A stretch of DNA of 64,000 bases from Massilia agilis. Its GTDB lineage: Bacteria > Pseudomonadota > Gammaproteobacteria > Burkholderiales > Burkholderiaceae_D. The notes under the pieces are model-generated. The model was not told the DNA's origin, made no database searches, and saw nothing but the letters and a program-made list of their open reading frames with translations. How positions within the stretch are numbered: the stretch's first letter is position 1; the number at the start of each line of letters is the position of its first letter. The position numbers and the translations under genes were made by a program. The DNA lies in contig NZ_JANUHB010000002.1 of the NCBI RefSeq assembly GCF_024756255.1, positions 1,054,001 to 1,118,000 of the forward strand, given 5' to 3'. Positions 8,982 to 17,266 of the stretch are shown here, piece after piece.

Positions 8982-10217
8982 TCAAAAACTTTGCTCGGGG
9001 CCCGGAAATTCGGCCACTTCCCGGACAAACTCGACCGGCATGTCGCTGCGCGGGGCGGCAACGATCCAGGCCGGGCTGGTGATGTTTTTCGTGCAAACCG
9101 AGGCCGGGCCAGGCACGGTGTCGGTGTAACGCACGGTGATCTTGCTGCCGTTACTGCTGATGCTCTGGAGGTCCGTCGTGTAGCAGCCGCCGCCGCTTTG
9201 GCCAAGGAAGACGCCGACCACCATCTGGGTGCCGAAGTCCACCTGCGGCAGCGCCCGCGCGCTGCCGGCGTGTTGGGCCCACAGCGCGGCCCAGCTGGCA
9301 GCGTCCTTGATGACGACCCTGCGCGGCGCGGACACCAGCGAATAGGCGGTGCTGTCCAGTTCCGTCGCCAGCAGGCGCTCGGTGGCATGGCGCACGAAGT
9401 CGGCGGGCGCATCGTTGCGGTCCAGGACCACCAGTTCCATCGGCGCGGTCACCAGCGGCGGGCAAGGCCAATTGGACACGGAGGCGTCCTCGACATCGAC
9501 CAGCATCCGGCCGTCCTGGGAGCCGATGCGCACCACGCCCATGCTGTTCATGCAGTTGTGGCGCTCGCCCATGAAGACGCCCACCACCATGCTGGTCGAA
9601 AAATCCACTTTCGGCATGCCCGGCACCGGGGCCGGCTTCGAAACGTGCTGGCTCCACAGTTGCTCGAAGCCGGCCTGGTCGCGCACCACCACGTTTTGCG
9701 CCACGGTCACGCCCGAGGTGAACTGGCGCGCCAGCAGCCGGAACGGCAAGGCGCTGCCCGACCTGGGCAGGAACGGGATGAATTCGACCTTGTGGCTCGC
9801 GTCCAGCCCGAGCGTGGGCGTGCCGATGTTCTTCTGGATCGTCTCGAACAGGGCGCGCATGGCCTCGTTGGCGCAGAAGGTCTTCATGCCGGCCAGCGTG
9901 TCGGTGGCCTCGCACAGCACGGTTTGCGGGTTGGCGCCGAACAGGCGCTGGCTGTAGCCGTTGTCGGGGCAGGTGCCGGCGCGGTCCCAGAACACCTGTT
10001 TGCCGTCGATCAGGTACAGCCGGTTGCGCAGGTCGCCGCACGGTTCCTGCTGGGCCACACGGACGAAGTCCGCGACCACCGGGGCCTCGCCCGGGCCGCC
10101 GCTGCCGGCCTGCCCTGCCTGCCGGGCGGGCGCGTCGGACGTGCCGCCGCCGCAGCTGGCCAGCGCCAGCACGGTGACCAGCGATCCAACCCAAACATGC
10201 ACCCTGTGCAGACCCAT
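8982..10217 (-). CDS. Lipoprotein with two PrcB-like domains (paralogue 1)
   Basis: 411 residues. Lipobox LASC gives lipidated Cys22. Residues about 45-140 form a cysteine-bearing segment (RLYLIDGKQVFWDRAG, then DTLAGMKTFC and LGLDASHKVEFIPF). Two repeats follow, each with a W-x-x-LW turn, then VDFSTSMVVGVFMG or VDFGTQMVVGVFLG, the pattern of the PrcB C-terminal domain (Treponema dentilysin complex). The start is ATG 10217, with AAGGGGCTGGA upstream and Met-to-Cys in the right place. It is similar end to end to the gene at 10510, so the pair arose by duplication. Function unknown; likely an envelope-bound binding or stability protein. Confidence 0.85.
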   Translation of the reverse strand: MGLHRVHVWVGSLVTVLALASCGGGTSDAPARQAGQAGSGGPGEAPVVADFVRVAQQEPCGDLRNRLYLIDGKQVFWDRAGTCPDNGYSQRLFGANPQTVLCEATDTLAGMKTFCANEAMRALFETIQKNIGTPTLGLDASHKVEFIPFLPRSGSALPFRLLARQFTSGVTVAQNVVVRDQAGFEQLWSQHVSKPAPVPGMPKVDFSTSMVVGVFMGERHNCMNSMGVVRIGSQDGRMLVDVEDASVSNWPCPPLVTAPMELVVLDRNDAPADFVRHATERLLATELDSTAYSLVSAPRRVVIKDAASWAALWAQHAGSARALPQVDFGTQMVVGVFLGQSGGGCYTTDLQSISSNGSKITVRYTDTVPGPASVCTKNITSPAWIVAAPRSDMPVEFVREVAEFPGPEQSF

Positions 10218-10363
10218 TCCAGCCCCTTGGGGATGCACGTCGTCCACCGTGGACGGCACCCCGCTCGAATAAAAAAACCCACCGACACTCGCGCACCAGG
10301 TGGGCAAACGGAAAACCTGATGATGAAAAATCTTACGGCGGCACCGGGGCGAAATCCGCCTAT

Positions 10364-10393
10364 ACATGTCGGGTAATTGTCGTCAATTTGTAG
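10364..10393 (-). promoter_or_regulatory. Shared upstream element, copy 1 (11-bp direct repeats)
   Basis: Matches 26 of 30 bases of the element at 11867-11896. Read on the minus strand it is ACAAATTGACG then ACAATTACCCG then ACAT, an 11-bp spaced repeat typical of OmpR-family operators. It lies about 150 bases before the lipoprotein start at 10217. Confidence 0.5.
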
Positions 10394-10410
10394 CCCGGGT
10401 GCTGCAATGC

Positions 10411-10433
10411 AAAAAGGCCGGCAAAGCCGGCCT
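10411..10433 (-). terminator. Rho-independent terminator of the second lipoprotein gene
   Basis: Stem AGGCCGGC / GCCGGCCT with a 3-base loop, followed on the minus strand by five T residues. It lies 77 bases past the stop of the gene at 10510, so the two lipoprotein genes are probably separate transcripts. Confidence 0.85.
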
Positions 10434-10509
10434 CGCTGACCTGAACCACTGCCCCCCCCCTTGCCACCGGAGCACGTCCCGGCGGCCCGCAGGGATGGGC
10501 CGCGCCCTG

Positions 10510-11751
10510 TCAATGGCCCAGATGGCCCTGGCGCATCGTTTCTTTCGTAAAGACCACCGGCAGGTCGCTGCGGTCGATCACGAACAGCTGCGACGGATAG
10601 GCCACCGTGGCGATGCACATCACGCCCATCGGCGGCAGCATGTGGGTGTAGCTGACCCGGATCTGCTTGCCGTCGTTGGTGGCGCCGTCCAGGCGCAGGC
10701 TTTCGCAGCTCATGACCGGGCCCAGGAACACGCCCACGACCATCTGCTTGCTGAAGTCCACGGCCGGCAGCGCCTTGTCCTTGCCCGCGTGCTCTGCCCA
10801 CAGGGTGGCCCAGCTGGCGGCGTCCTTGACCACGACTTCACGCGCAGCCTGCACGCCGGAATTGCCGACGAAGTCGATCAGCTTGACCGGGACGGCATTG
10901 GCGTCGTGTGCCACGAACTCCACCTGCGCGTCGCTGCGGGCCACCGTCACCAGGTGCATCTGGTGCTCGACGACGGCGATGCAGGCCGTGTCCGGGAGCG
11001 CATGGCGGCGCTCGTAGTCGACCGTCACCTTGGTCTTGGAAGCGAGGACGTCAACGATCGCCACGCCGCCGCAGGCCACGCTGCTGTCGCCCAGGAAGAC
11101 CCCGATGACCATGTTCTGGGTAAAGTCCACCGCCGGCATCGGCGGCACCACGCTGTTGTTGGCATAGTTATCGGCCCACAGCTGCGCAAAGCTGGACTGG
11201 TCGCGGATCACCACGTTGAGCGAGCGGGTGATGGCGGAATTCGATTCCTTGGCCAGGGTGGTGAACGGAATGTCGGTACCGAGCACCGGGCCGTTGTACT
11301 GGAACGGGATCGGCTCGACCTTGTGGCTGGCATCCAGGCCCAGGTTGGGCGCTTCCAGGTTCTTCTGGATGGTGTCGAACAGCGCGCGCGCGGTATCGTT
11401 GGCGCAGGTGGTCTGCGGGCCGGCGATCGAGTCGCTGATCGAGCACAGGAGCGCATCCGGGGTGGCGCCGAACAGCTTGCGCGAATAGCTGTTGTCCGCG
11501 CAGCGGGTCGAAGCGCGGTCCCAGAACACTTGCTTGCCGTCGATCAGCCACAGGCGGTTCTTCTGGTCGGCGCACGATTCGCCCTGCGCCAGCTTGATGA
11601 AGGCGGCCGTGTCCAGCGCCTGCGGGACCGGCACATTTTCCTTTTGCGAAGCGATCTGCACGCCTTTGTCGTCGCCACCACCGCCGCATCCGGCCAGGAG
11701 CAGCGCCAACAAAGCCGGTACCGCCGCGAAAATTCGTTTGTTCATGCTCAT
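10510..11751 (-). CDS. Lipoprotein with two PrcB-like domains (paralogue 2)
   Basis: 413 residues, lipidated Cys22 in LLLAGC. It has the same layout as its downstream neighbour: a cysteine-bearing N-terminal domain (RLWLIDGKQVFWDRAS, then CANDTARALFDTIQKN and LGLDASHKVEPIPF), then two PrcB-like repeats (VDFTQNMVIGVFLG and VDFSKQMVVGVFLG). ATG 11751 is preferred, with AAGGA five bases upstream; ATG 11745 (MNKRIF) is possible. It is divergent from the RstB-like kinase and carries the shared upstream element. Function not recognised. Confidence 0.86.
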   Translation of the reverse strand: MSMNKRIFAAVPALLALLLAGCGGGGDDKGVQIASQKENVPVPQALDTAAFIKLAQGESCADQKNRLWLIDGKQVFWDRASTRCADNSYSRKLFGATPDALLCSISDSIAGPQTTCANDTARALFDTIQKNLEAPNLGLDASHKVEPIPFQYNGPVLGTDIPFTTLAKESNSAITRSLNVVIRDQSSFAQLWADNYANNSVVPPMPAVDFTQNMVIGVFLGDSSVACGGVAIVDVLASKTKVTVDYERRHALPDTACIAVVEHQMHLVTVARSDAQVEFVAHDANAVPVKLIDFVGNSGVQAAREVVVKDAASWATLWAEHAGKDKALPAVDFSKQMVVGVFLGPVMSCESLRLDGATNDGKQIRVSYTHMLPPMGVMCIATVAYPSQLFVIDRSDLPVVFTKETMRQGHLGH

Positions 11752-11866
11752 CTCTATCCTTGTTGCCCGTGCCAAGGCCGGGTGATTGAACACACGCGGC
11801 CCGTCCAGCCCAGCCGCAAACCAATGCCGCAATGGTAGGCAGCGCACGATTCAAAATCCATTTCGA

Positions 11867-11896
11867 AGATGTCGGGGAATTGTCCGCAATTTGTAT
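11867..11896 (-). promoter_or_regulatory. Shared upstream element, copy 2 (11-bp direct repeats)
   Basis: On the minus strand: ACAAATTGCGG then ACAATTCCCCG then ACAT. It is the same element as at 10364-10393, here in the 231-bp divergent gap between lipoprotein 2 and the sensor kinase, where it could serve either gene. Confidence 0.5.
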
Positions 11897-11982
11897 ATTG
11901 TCGCCATGACAGCATTGCTCCTATACAATTCGGGGATGTACTTACTTCAACAGATTGGCGACATGCAGGGCGGGGCGTTGGC

Positions 11983-13299
11983 GTGAACCGGATCTTCTTC
12001 CGCTTCTTCGTGCTGGTCATGCTCTCGATCACGGCGGCGACGTTCGTGATCTACCTGGCGATCAGCCGCCTGTTCGGCGACCCGGTCGAGGACATCGCGC
12101 GCCGCCAGGCCGCCGCGCCGATCGTGCTGCTGCAGGACTATGTGGACCAGGCTGGCGCGGACGAATGGCTCACTCGCCTGAACAAGGTGCGCGAGGTGTC
12201 CGAGGTGCGCTACGACCTGATCGACCTGGACGAAGCGCGCCACTCGGTGTCGCCCGGCCAGGTGGCGGACCTGGAGCGTGGCGAGGTGGTGCTGGTGCCG
12301 GGCGAGAAGACGCTGTACCGGCGCGTGGACCTCAAGGGCGAGCGCTACATCGGCAGCGACCATGACGTGATCCGCGCCAGCAACCTGCCGATCGACCTGG
12401 GCGTGCCGGTCAAGATGGAAATCGTGCGCTTCGTGATCGTCGCGCTGGCGCTCCTGGTGCCGATCGCGCTGTGGTCGCGCTCGCACTGGCAGGGACTGCA
12501 GGCGCTGTCGCGGGTGGCCGACGAAATCGGGGCCGGCAAGCTGGCGGCGCGCGCGCGCATGAAGCCGTCGGCCAGCATCTACCCGCTGGCCGAGCGCATC
12601 AACGACATGGCCGGGCGCATCCAGTCGCTGCTTGAATCGCAGCGCAACCTGCTGCACTCGGTATCGCACGAACTGCGCACACCGATCGCGCGGCTCGAAT
12701 TCGGCATGGAGCTGCTCGCCGCCCAGGCCGACGACCCGGCCCTGAAAAAGCGGGTGGCGGCGATGGAAGCCGATTTGGCCGAACTGAATTCACTGGTCAA
12801 TGAACTGCTGGGCATGGCGCGGCTGGACAGCGTGCAGTCGCTGCAACTGGTCCCGTTCGCGGTGGCGCCGATGCTGCGCGAATGCGTCGACGCGCTGCCG
12901 CCGTCCGCGCATACCGTCGAATGCAGCGCCCAGGACAGCCTGGGCAGCGTGGACGCAGACCGGCGCCTGCTCGCGCGCGCAGTCGGGAACCTGGTGCGCA
13001 ACGCACAGAAGTACGCCACGCGCCGGATCGCACTGTCGGCCAACCGGACAGCCGCGGGCGGGCTCGAGATCGTGGTCGAGGACGACGGGCCGGGCATTCC
13101 GCCGGAGGAGCGCGAGCGGATTTTCGAACCGTTCTACCGGCTCGACCGCAGCCGCGACCGGGCCACCGGCGGCTTTGGGCTGGGCCTGTCGATCGCGCAC
13201 AAGGCAGTGGCGCTGCACGGCGGCTCGCTGCACGTGGAGGACGCACTGCTGGGCGGCGCGCGCTTCGTGGTGACGCTGCCGCCGGAGCGGGTGCTGTAA
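11983..13299 (+). CDS. rstB: RstB-like sensor histidine kinase
   Basis: 438 residues from a GTG start (VNRIFFRFFV). It has a membrane helix at about 5-27, a periplasmic domain of about 115 residues, a second helix (FVIVALALLVPIALW), then HAMP, the H box SVSHELRTPIARLEF, N box NLVRNAQKYA, G1 DDGPGIPPE and G2 GFGLGLSIAH. The EPFYRLDRSRDRATGG and LLGGARFVVTLP stretches match E. coli RstB. The ribosome site is weak. Its likely partner is the RstA-like regulator at 6584, separated from it by the inserted block. Inner-membrane protein; stimulus unknown. Confidence 0.87.
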   Translation: MNRIFFRFFVLVMLSITAATFVIYLAISRLFGDPVEDIARRQAAAPIVLLQDYVDQAGADEWLTRLNKVREVSEVRYDLIDLDEARHSVSPGQVADLERGEVVLVPGEKTLYRRVDLKGERYIGSDHDVIRASNLPIDLGVPVKMEIVRFVIVALALLVPIALWSRSHWQGLQALSRVADEIGAGKLAARARMKPSASIYPLAERINDMAGRIQSLLESQRNLLHSVSHELRTPIARLEFGMELLAAQADDPALKKRVAAMEADLAELNSLVNELLGMARLDSVQSLQLVPFAVAPMLRECVDALPPSAHTVECSAQDSLGSVDADRRLLARAVGNLVRNAQKYATRRIALSANRTAAGGLEIVVEDDGPGIPPEERERIFEPFYRLDRSRDRATGGFGLGLSIAHKAVALHGGSLHVEDALLGGARFVVTLPPERVL

Positions 13300-13307
13300 G
13301 GGGTTTC

Positions 13308-13389
13308 GTAGGGTGGGCAGATCCTGCCCACGCGTTCAGGCAGCGCATGCATCGCCTGAACGCGTGGGCGGGAGACCCGCCCACCCTAC
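13308..13389. repeat. Family A palindromic repeat, copy A3
   Basis: GTAGGGTGGGCAG at the left, CGCCCACCCTAC at the right, with CCCACGCGTTCAGGC and GCCTGAACGCGTGGGC as inverted inner arms. It is the most symmetrical copy, just after the sensor kinase stop. Confidence 0.88.
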
Positions 13390-13408
13390 CGTACCTGGCC
13401 CCGCCGGC

Positions 13409-13444
13409 AAAAAAAATCCCGCTGCGGCGCCTGCCACAGCGGGA
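13409..13444 (-). terminator. Terminator of the dsb operon
   Basis: Stem TCCCGCTG / CAGCGGGA, then a run of eight T residues on the minus strand. It lies just past the stop of the gene at 13466. Confidence 0.85.
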
Positions 13445-13465
13445 ACATGATCGGTTCCTGCCCGC

Positions 13466-13789
13466 TTACTTCTTGTCCGGTTTCGGCGGCGAGACGTGGG
13501 TCACCCCGTACCACAGGTGCTCCCACCAGTGGTCGCGCGAATGCACCATCACCAGGCACTGGCGGTCGATCTCGCCCTTGAACAGCGGGTCCGGGCACTT
13601 GTTGGTCATGAGCGCATAGCGCTGGTTTTCCGCGTTGACCAGGGCGATGCACAGCCAGACGACCGCGAACGCGAGCAGCACCACCAGCGTCCACGCCAGC
13701 TGGTTCACGTTGCTGGTCTCAAACAGGTCCTCGTCGAGGGGCCGCGACCCGTCGTAGATCTTGAGGATTTCCCGTTCAGCGTCACTCAT
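13466..13789 (-). CDS. Small single-pass membrane protein
   Basis: 107 residues with a cytoplasmic N-terminus (MSDAEREILKIYDGSRPLDE), one membrane helix (LAWTLVVLLAFAVVWLCIALV), and a short outer part with two cysteines (NKCPDPLF and DRQCLVM) about 14 residues apart. Its ATG overlaps the TGA of the thiol oxidoreductase gene, so translation is coupled. The two periplasmic cysteines next to a DsbA-type gene hint at a disulfide-bonded or redox-linked protein. Family not recognised. Confidence 0.75.
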   Translation of the reverse strand: MSDAEREILKIYDGSRPLDEDLFETSNVNQLAWTLVVLLAFAVVWLCIALVNAENQRYALMTNKCPDPLFKGEIDRQCLVMVHSRDHWWEHLWYGVTHVSPPKPDKK

Positions 13790-14466
13790 TTCGACTTCTG
13801 TACCTTTGCCACCAGTGCGTCAACCACCTGCAGCGTCGCCTGGAACAGCTGCTGCTCGTTTGACGCCTGCACCGTGGTGCCCACCTGCGCCGGCGAGGTC
13901 ACGTACTTGCCGTCCACAACGATCGTCGGCACGCTGTCGATCTTGTAGTTGTTGCTGACGATAGCGGGCAAGCGGCGCAGCATGGTCATCACGCCAAACG
14001 AATTCCAGGTTTCCATGAACTTGGCCTTGTCGATACCGGGCAGCTTGGTCGCCACGTCGAGGATCATCTGCTCGGTGAACCGCTCCGAGCGCTGCTTCCT
14101 GACCATGTCGCCGATGACGTCCATGACCTTGGCCTGGTATTCCTCGCTCTTGCCCAACGCTTGCAGCGTCAGGAACAGGTGCGCCTCGGGATCGCTGGCC
14201 CCCTGGTACGGCATGTGGATACGCTTGAAGATGATGTTGCCGTCCTGCTTTTTGACCCATTGCTCGAGGATAGGTTCCAGCGCATGGCAGTGCGGGCAGT
14301 GGTACATGAAGAACTCGATTACCTCGACCTTCTTGCCAGCAGTCTGCGCCGGTTGCGGCGCGGCCAGTACGGTGTATTCAGCACCCTGCTTCGGGTCGGT
14401 GGGCGAGGCAAAAGCAGTGGTGACGGCCAGGCTGGCGGCGACAAGGGCGAAACGCAAGGAGCGCAT
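13786..14466 (-). CDS. dsbA: Thiol:disulfide interchange protein DsbA-type
   Basis: 226 residues with a signal peptide (about 1-20, cleaved at AFA-SPT). The active site is FFMYHCPHCHALEP, a CPHC motif as in E. coli DsbA, and the cis-proline is in SVPTIVV. It introduces disulfides into periplasmic proteins. ATG 14466 follows AAGGATACTT and leads straight into the signal peptide; the frame is open further upstream but lacks a ribosome site. DsbA and DsbL paralogues are hard to separate by eye. Confidence 0.93.
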   Translation of the reverse strand: MRSLRFALVAASLAVTTAFASPTDPKQGAEYTVLAAPQPAQTAGKKVEVIEFFMYHCPHCHALEPILEQWVKKQDGNIIFKRIHMPYQGASDPEAHLFLTLQALGKSEEYQAKVMDVIGDMVRKQRSERFTEQMILDVATKLPGIDKAKFMETWNSFGVMTMLRRLPAIVSNNYKIDSVPTIVVDGKYVTSPAQVGTTVQASNEQQLFQATLQVVDALVAKVQKSK

Positions 14467-14579
14467 AAGTATCCTTATTGAAATGGTTAAGCGAACGAAC
14501 GCGAGATTACCACTTTTTGGGTCCGCGGCAGTGGCCAAGGCCGGCTTTTTTACATTTGGTTGCGCCGCTTAAGTCTGGT

Positions 14580-15452
14580 TTAAGGCCGGCGGCGGCGCGC
14601 CTGGTCGAGCACCTCGCACAGCCGGGCCGCGCCATCGGCGGTGCGCGGGCCCGGGCGGGTCAGCAGCTCGCCGTCGAGCGTGAACAGGTTGCCGCGCCGG
14701 ACCGCGGTCAGCGCCCCGTACGGCTTCCACATGCCCGCCCCGCGGTCGCCCGGCGCGTGTTCGTCGCCGGCGATGATCGCTTCCGGGTCTTGCGCCAGCA
14801 CCGCTTCCACGCTCACCTCGGGCGCGATCACGGGCAGCTTGCCGAATACATTTTGCCCGCCGCAGGTGCGGATCGTGTCGCTCACGATCTGCTGGTCGTT
14901 GAGCGTGTAGAGCGGCCGGTCCCAGACCTGGTAGAACACGCGCACCGGCGCGGCGCGCCCGTAATGGCGGGCCAGCAGCGCGATTTTGGCGCGATAGTCG
15001 CGCGCCGCAGCCTGCGCCTTGTCGCCGGTGCCCAGCAGCACGCCGAAGCGCTCGATGCTGGTGGCGACCTGCTCGAGCTTCTTCGGCTCGCTGTGGAAGA
15101 CCGGGATGCCAAGCCGCGCCAGCTGCTCGATCTGGCGCGCGGTGTTGCCGCTCTCCCAGACGATGATGAGGTCGGGCTTGAGCGCGAGCACGCGCTCCAG
15201 GTCGATCTGGCTGTTCGAGCCGACCGACGGGATCGACTTTGCCTCGGGCGGGTAATCGCTGTAGTTCATGGCGCCCACGATGCGCCCTCCCCCGCCGGCC
15301 GCGAACAGCAGCTCGGTCAGGTTGGGCGCCATCGAGATCACGCGCTGCGCCGGGCGCGCCAGCGTGAGCCTGGCGCCGGTGTCGTCCACCACGCTCACTT
15401 GCGCGTGCGCGGCGCCGGCGGCGAGCAGCAGCGCCAGCAGGATCTTCTTCAT
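14580..15452 (-). CDS. btuF: Cobalamin-binding periplasmic protein (BtuF-like)
   Basis: 290 residues with a signal peptide (ILLALLLAAGAAHA). The helical-backbone binding fold shows VISMAPNLTELLFAAGGG, LKPDLIIVWESG and PEVSVEAVLAQDPEAIIAGD, typical of class III (BtuF/FhuD-type) binding proteins. It would deliver vitamin B12 to the BtuCD permease. Its ATG overlaps the stop of the ATPase gene. The cobalamin role rests on the riboswitch and BtuB in the same operon. Confidence 0.9.
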   Translation of the reverse strand: MKKILLALLLAAGAAHAQVSVVDDTGARLTLARPAQRVISMAPNLTELLFAAGGGGRIVGAMNYSDYPPEAKSIPSVGSNSQIDLERVLALKPDLIIVWESGNTARQIEQLARLGIPVFHSEPKKLEQVATSIERFGVLLGTGDKAQAAARDYRAKIALLARHYGRAAPVRVFYQVWDRPLYTLNDQQIVSDTIRTCGGQNVFGKLPVIAPEVSVEAVLAQDPEAIIAGDEHAPGDRGAGMWKPYGALTAVRRGNLFTLDGELLTRPGPRTADGAARLCEVLDQARRRRP

Positions 15453-16222
15453 GTGTTCCTCGCTTCGGGAATGAAAATGGTGCGGCCCTGGTGCGGGACC
15501 GCCACCACCGGATGGCCCAGGCAGGCGGTCAGGAGGTCGGGGCGCATCACCTCGGCCACCGGGCCTGCGCGCCAGCGGCCGTCCTTGAGCAGCAGCAGCG
15601 CGTGGGTCGATCCGGCCCAGGCCTGGTTCAGGTCGTGGCCGACCTGGACCACGATCCGGTCCTGCTCGCGGCACAGCAGCGCCAGCAGGTCGGTCACGCC
15701 GACCGCGTGCGCCAGGTCGAGCGCGCTGGTGGGCTCGTCGAGCAGCAGCAGCGGCGTGTCCTGGGCCAGCAGCGCCGCCAGTGCCACGCGCTGGCGCTCG
15801 CCGCCCGAGAGCGTGCGCACGTCGCGCTCGGCCAGGTGCGCCACGTCCAGCAGCGCCAGCGCGCGCCCGGCCGCGTCGATGTCTTCCGCGCTCTCCCAGT
15901 CGCGCCCGCCCTGGTATGGGTGGCGCGCCACGAGCACGGTATCGATCACGCTGTAGGCGAACGCATCGCCGCGCGCCTGTGGCAGCCAGGCGCGCTCGCG
16001 CGCCAGTTCGCCCAGCTTCCACTCCGTGAGAGGCCGGCCGTTCAGGCGCACCTGCCCGCCGTCGGGCGCGCGCAGGCCCGCCAGCGCGCGCAGCAAGGTG
16101 CTCTTGCCCGCGCCGTTGGGGCCGATCACGGACCAGGCCTGCCCCGGTTGCGCGCGCCAGTTGAGGTTCTCCAGCAGCAGGCGGCCGCCGGCCTTGAGCG
16201 ACAGGTTGACGGTCTCGATCAT
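15449..16222 (-). CDS. btuD: Cobalamin ABC transporter ATP-binding protein
   Basis: 257 residues. Walker A GPNGAGKST near residue 35, signature LSGGERQRVALA, Walker B LLLLDEPTSALD and a switch histidine in VQVGHDLNQA are all present. It powers import through the permease encoded just upstream. The ATG overlaps the permease stop (ATGA), and its own stop overlaps btuF, so the three are tightly coupled. Confidence 0.93.
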   Translation of the reverse strand: MIETVNLSLKAGGRLLLENLNWRAQPGQAWSVIGPNGAGKSTLLRALAGLRAPDGGQVRLNGRPLTEWKLGELARERAWLPQARGDAFAYSVIDTVLVARHPYQGGRDWESAEDIDAAGRALALLDVAHLAERDVRTLSGGERQRVALAALLAQDTPLLLLDEPTSALDLAHAVGVTDLLALLCREQDRIVVQVGHDLNQAWAGSTHALLLLKDGRWRAGPVAEVMRPDLLTACLGHPVVAVPHQGRTIFIPEARNT

Positions 16223-17259
16223 GGCCGGCGCAGGTGCAGCCGGTGCAGCTGCAGTAAAAAGACGGGGACGCCGATCAGCGAGGTGATGACCCCGACCGGC
16301 AACTGCTGCGGCGCGAGGACGGTGCGCGCCAGCGTGTCGGCGATGACGAGGAAGCTGCCGCCGGCCAGCGCGGCGGCCGGCAACAGCAGCCGGTGGTCCG
16401 CGCCAAGCGCCAGCCGGCAGGCATGCGGCACCACCAGGCCAACGAAGCCGATGCTGCCGCCGGTGGTCACGGCGCTGGCCGTGAGCATGCCCGAGCAGGC
16501 AAACAGGAAGCGCCGCAGCCCGCCCACGTCCACCCCAAGCGCGGCGGCGCCGTCGGCATGCAGCGCCATCACGTTCAGCGCGCGGGCGCGGCGCTGCGCC
16601 AGCGCCAGCGCGCCGACCAGCACCAGCCAGGGCAGCACGCGCCAGCTGGCGCCGCCCAGGTCGCCGATCATCCAGAACACCATGCCGCGCAGGCGCGATT
16701 CCGGCGCGATCGACAGCAGCAGCGTGACCAGCGCCATGCTGCCGGATGCCAGCACCACGCCGGTGAGCAGCAAGATGCCGCTGTCGCCGGCCACGTCGCG
16801 CTGGGCCGCGCCGCCAAGGTCGCGCCGCGCGAGCGCATACAGCAGCAGCGAGATGCCGGCCGCGCCGAGAAGCGCGCCCAGGTCCACCGCCCACAGCGCC
16901 GCGCCGACGAACAGTGCGCCCAGGGCGCCGACCGCCGCGCCGCTGGAGATGCCGAGCACGTAGGGGTCGGCCAGGGGATTGCGCACCAGCGCCTGCATCA
17001 TCACCCCGGCCAGCGACAGCGCGGCGCCGGTCGCGAACGCGCTGCTGGCGCGGCCCAGGCGCAGGTCGAGCAGGCTGGCAGCCATGCCCTCGACCCTGCC
17101 GGTGATTACGCCCAGCAGGGCCGCCGGCAGCTCGGACAGCGGCAGCGCGACCGAACCGGCGATGCCGGCAAGCGCCAGCGACGCCACCGCGCAGGCGGCC
17201 AGCAGCGCCAGCACCATGCGCTGGCGCCTTGCCCGTTCGGATGCACGCTGTGTGGGCAT
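16219..17259 (-). CDS. btuC: Cobalamin ABC transporter permease (FecCD family)
   Basis: 346 residues with about ten membrane helices. FecCD landmarks are present: GAALSLAGVMMQALVRNPLADPYVLGISSGA, then FWMIGDLGGASW, then GFVGLVVPHACRLALGADHR, the coupling segment to the ATPase, and LPVGVITSLIGVPVFLLQL at the end. It lies seven bases after btuB. The family also moves siderophores; the B12 assignment comes from the operon. Confidence 0.94.
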   Translation of the reverse strand: MPTQRASERARRQRMVLALLAACAVASLALAGIAGSVALPLSELPAALLGVITGRVEGMAASLLDLRLGRASSAFATGAALSLAGVMMQALVRNPLADPYVLGISSGAAVGALGALFVGAALWAVDLGALLGAAGISLLLYALARRDLGGAAQRDVAGDSGILLLTGVVLASGSMALVTLLLSIAPESRLRGMVFWMIGDLGGASWRVLPWLVLVGALALAQRRARALNVMALHADGAAALGVDVGGLRRFLFACSGMLTASAVTTGGSIGFVGLVVPHACRLALGADHRLLLPAAALAGGSFLVIADTLARTVLAPQQLPVGVITSLIGVPVFLLQLHRLHLRRP

Positions 17260-17266
17260 GACGACC

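Noticed and set aside
11786..11986. Small frame before the sensor kinase
   Set aside because: No ribosome site; overlaps the divergent regulatory region and the kinase start.
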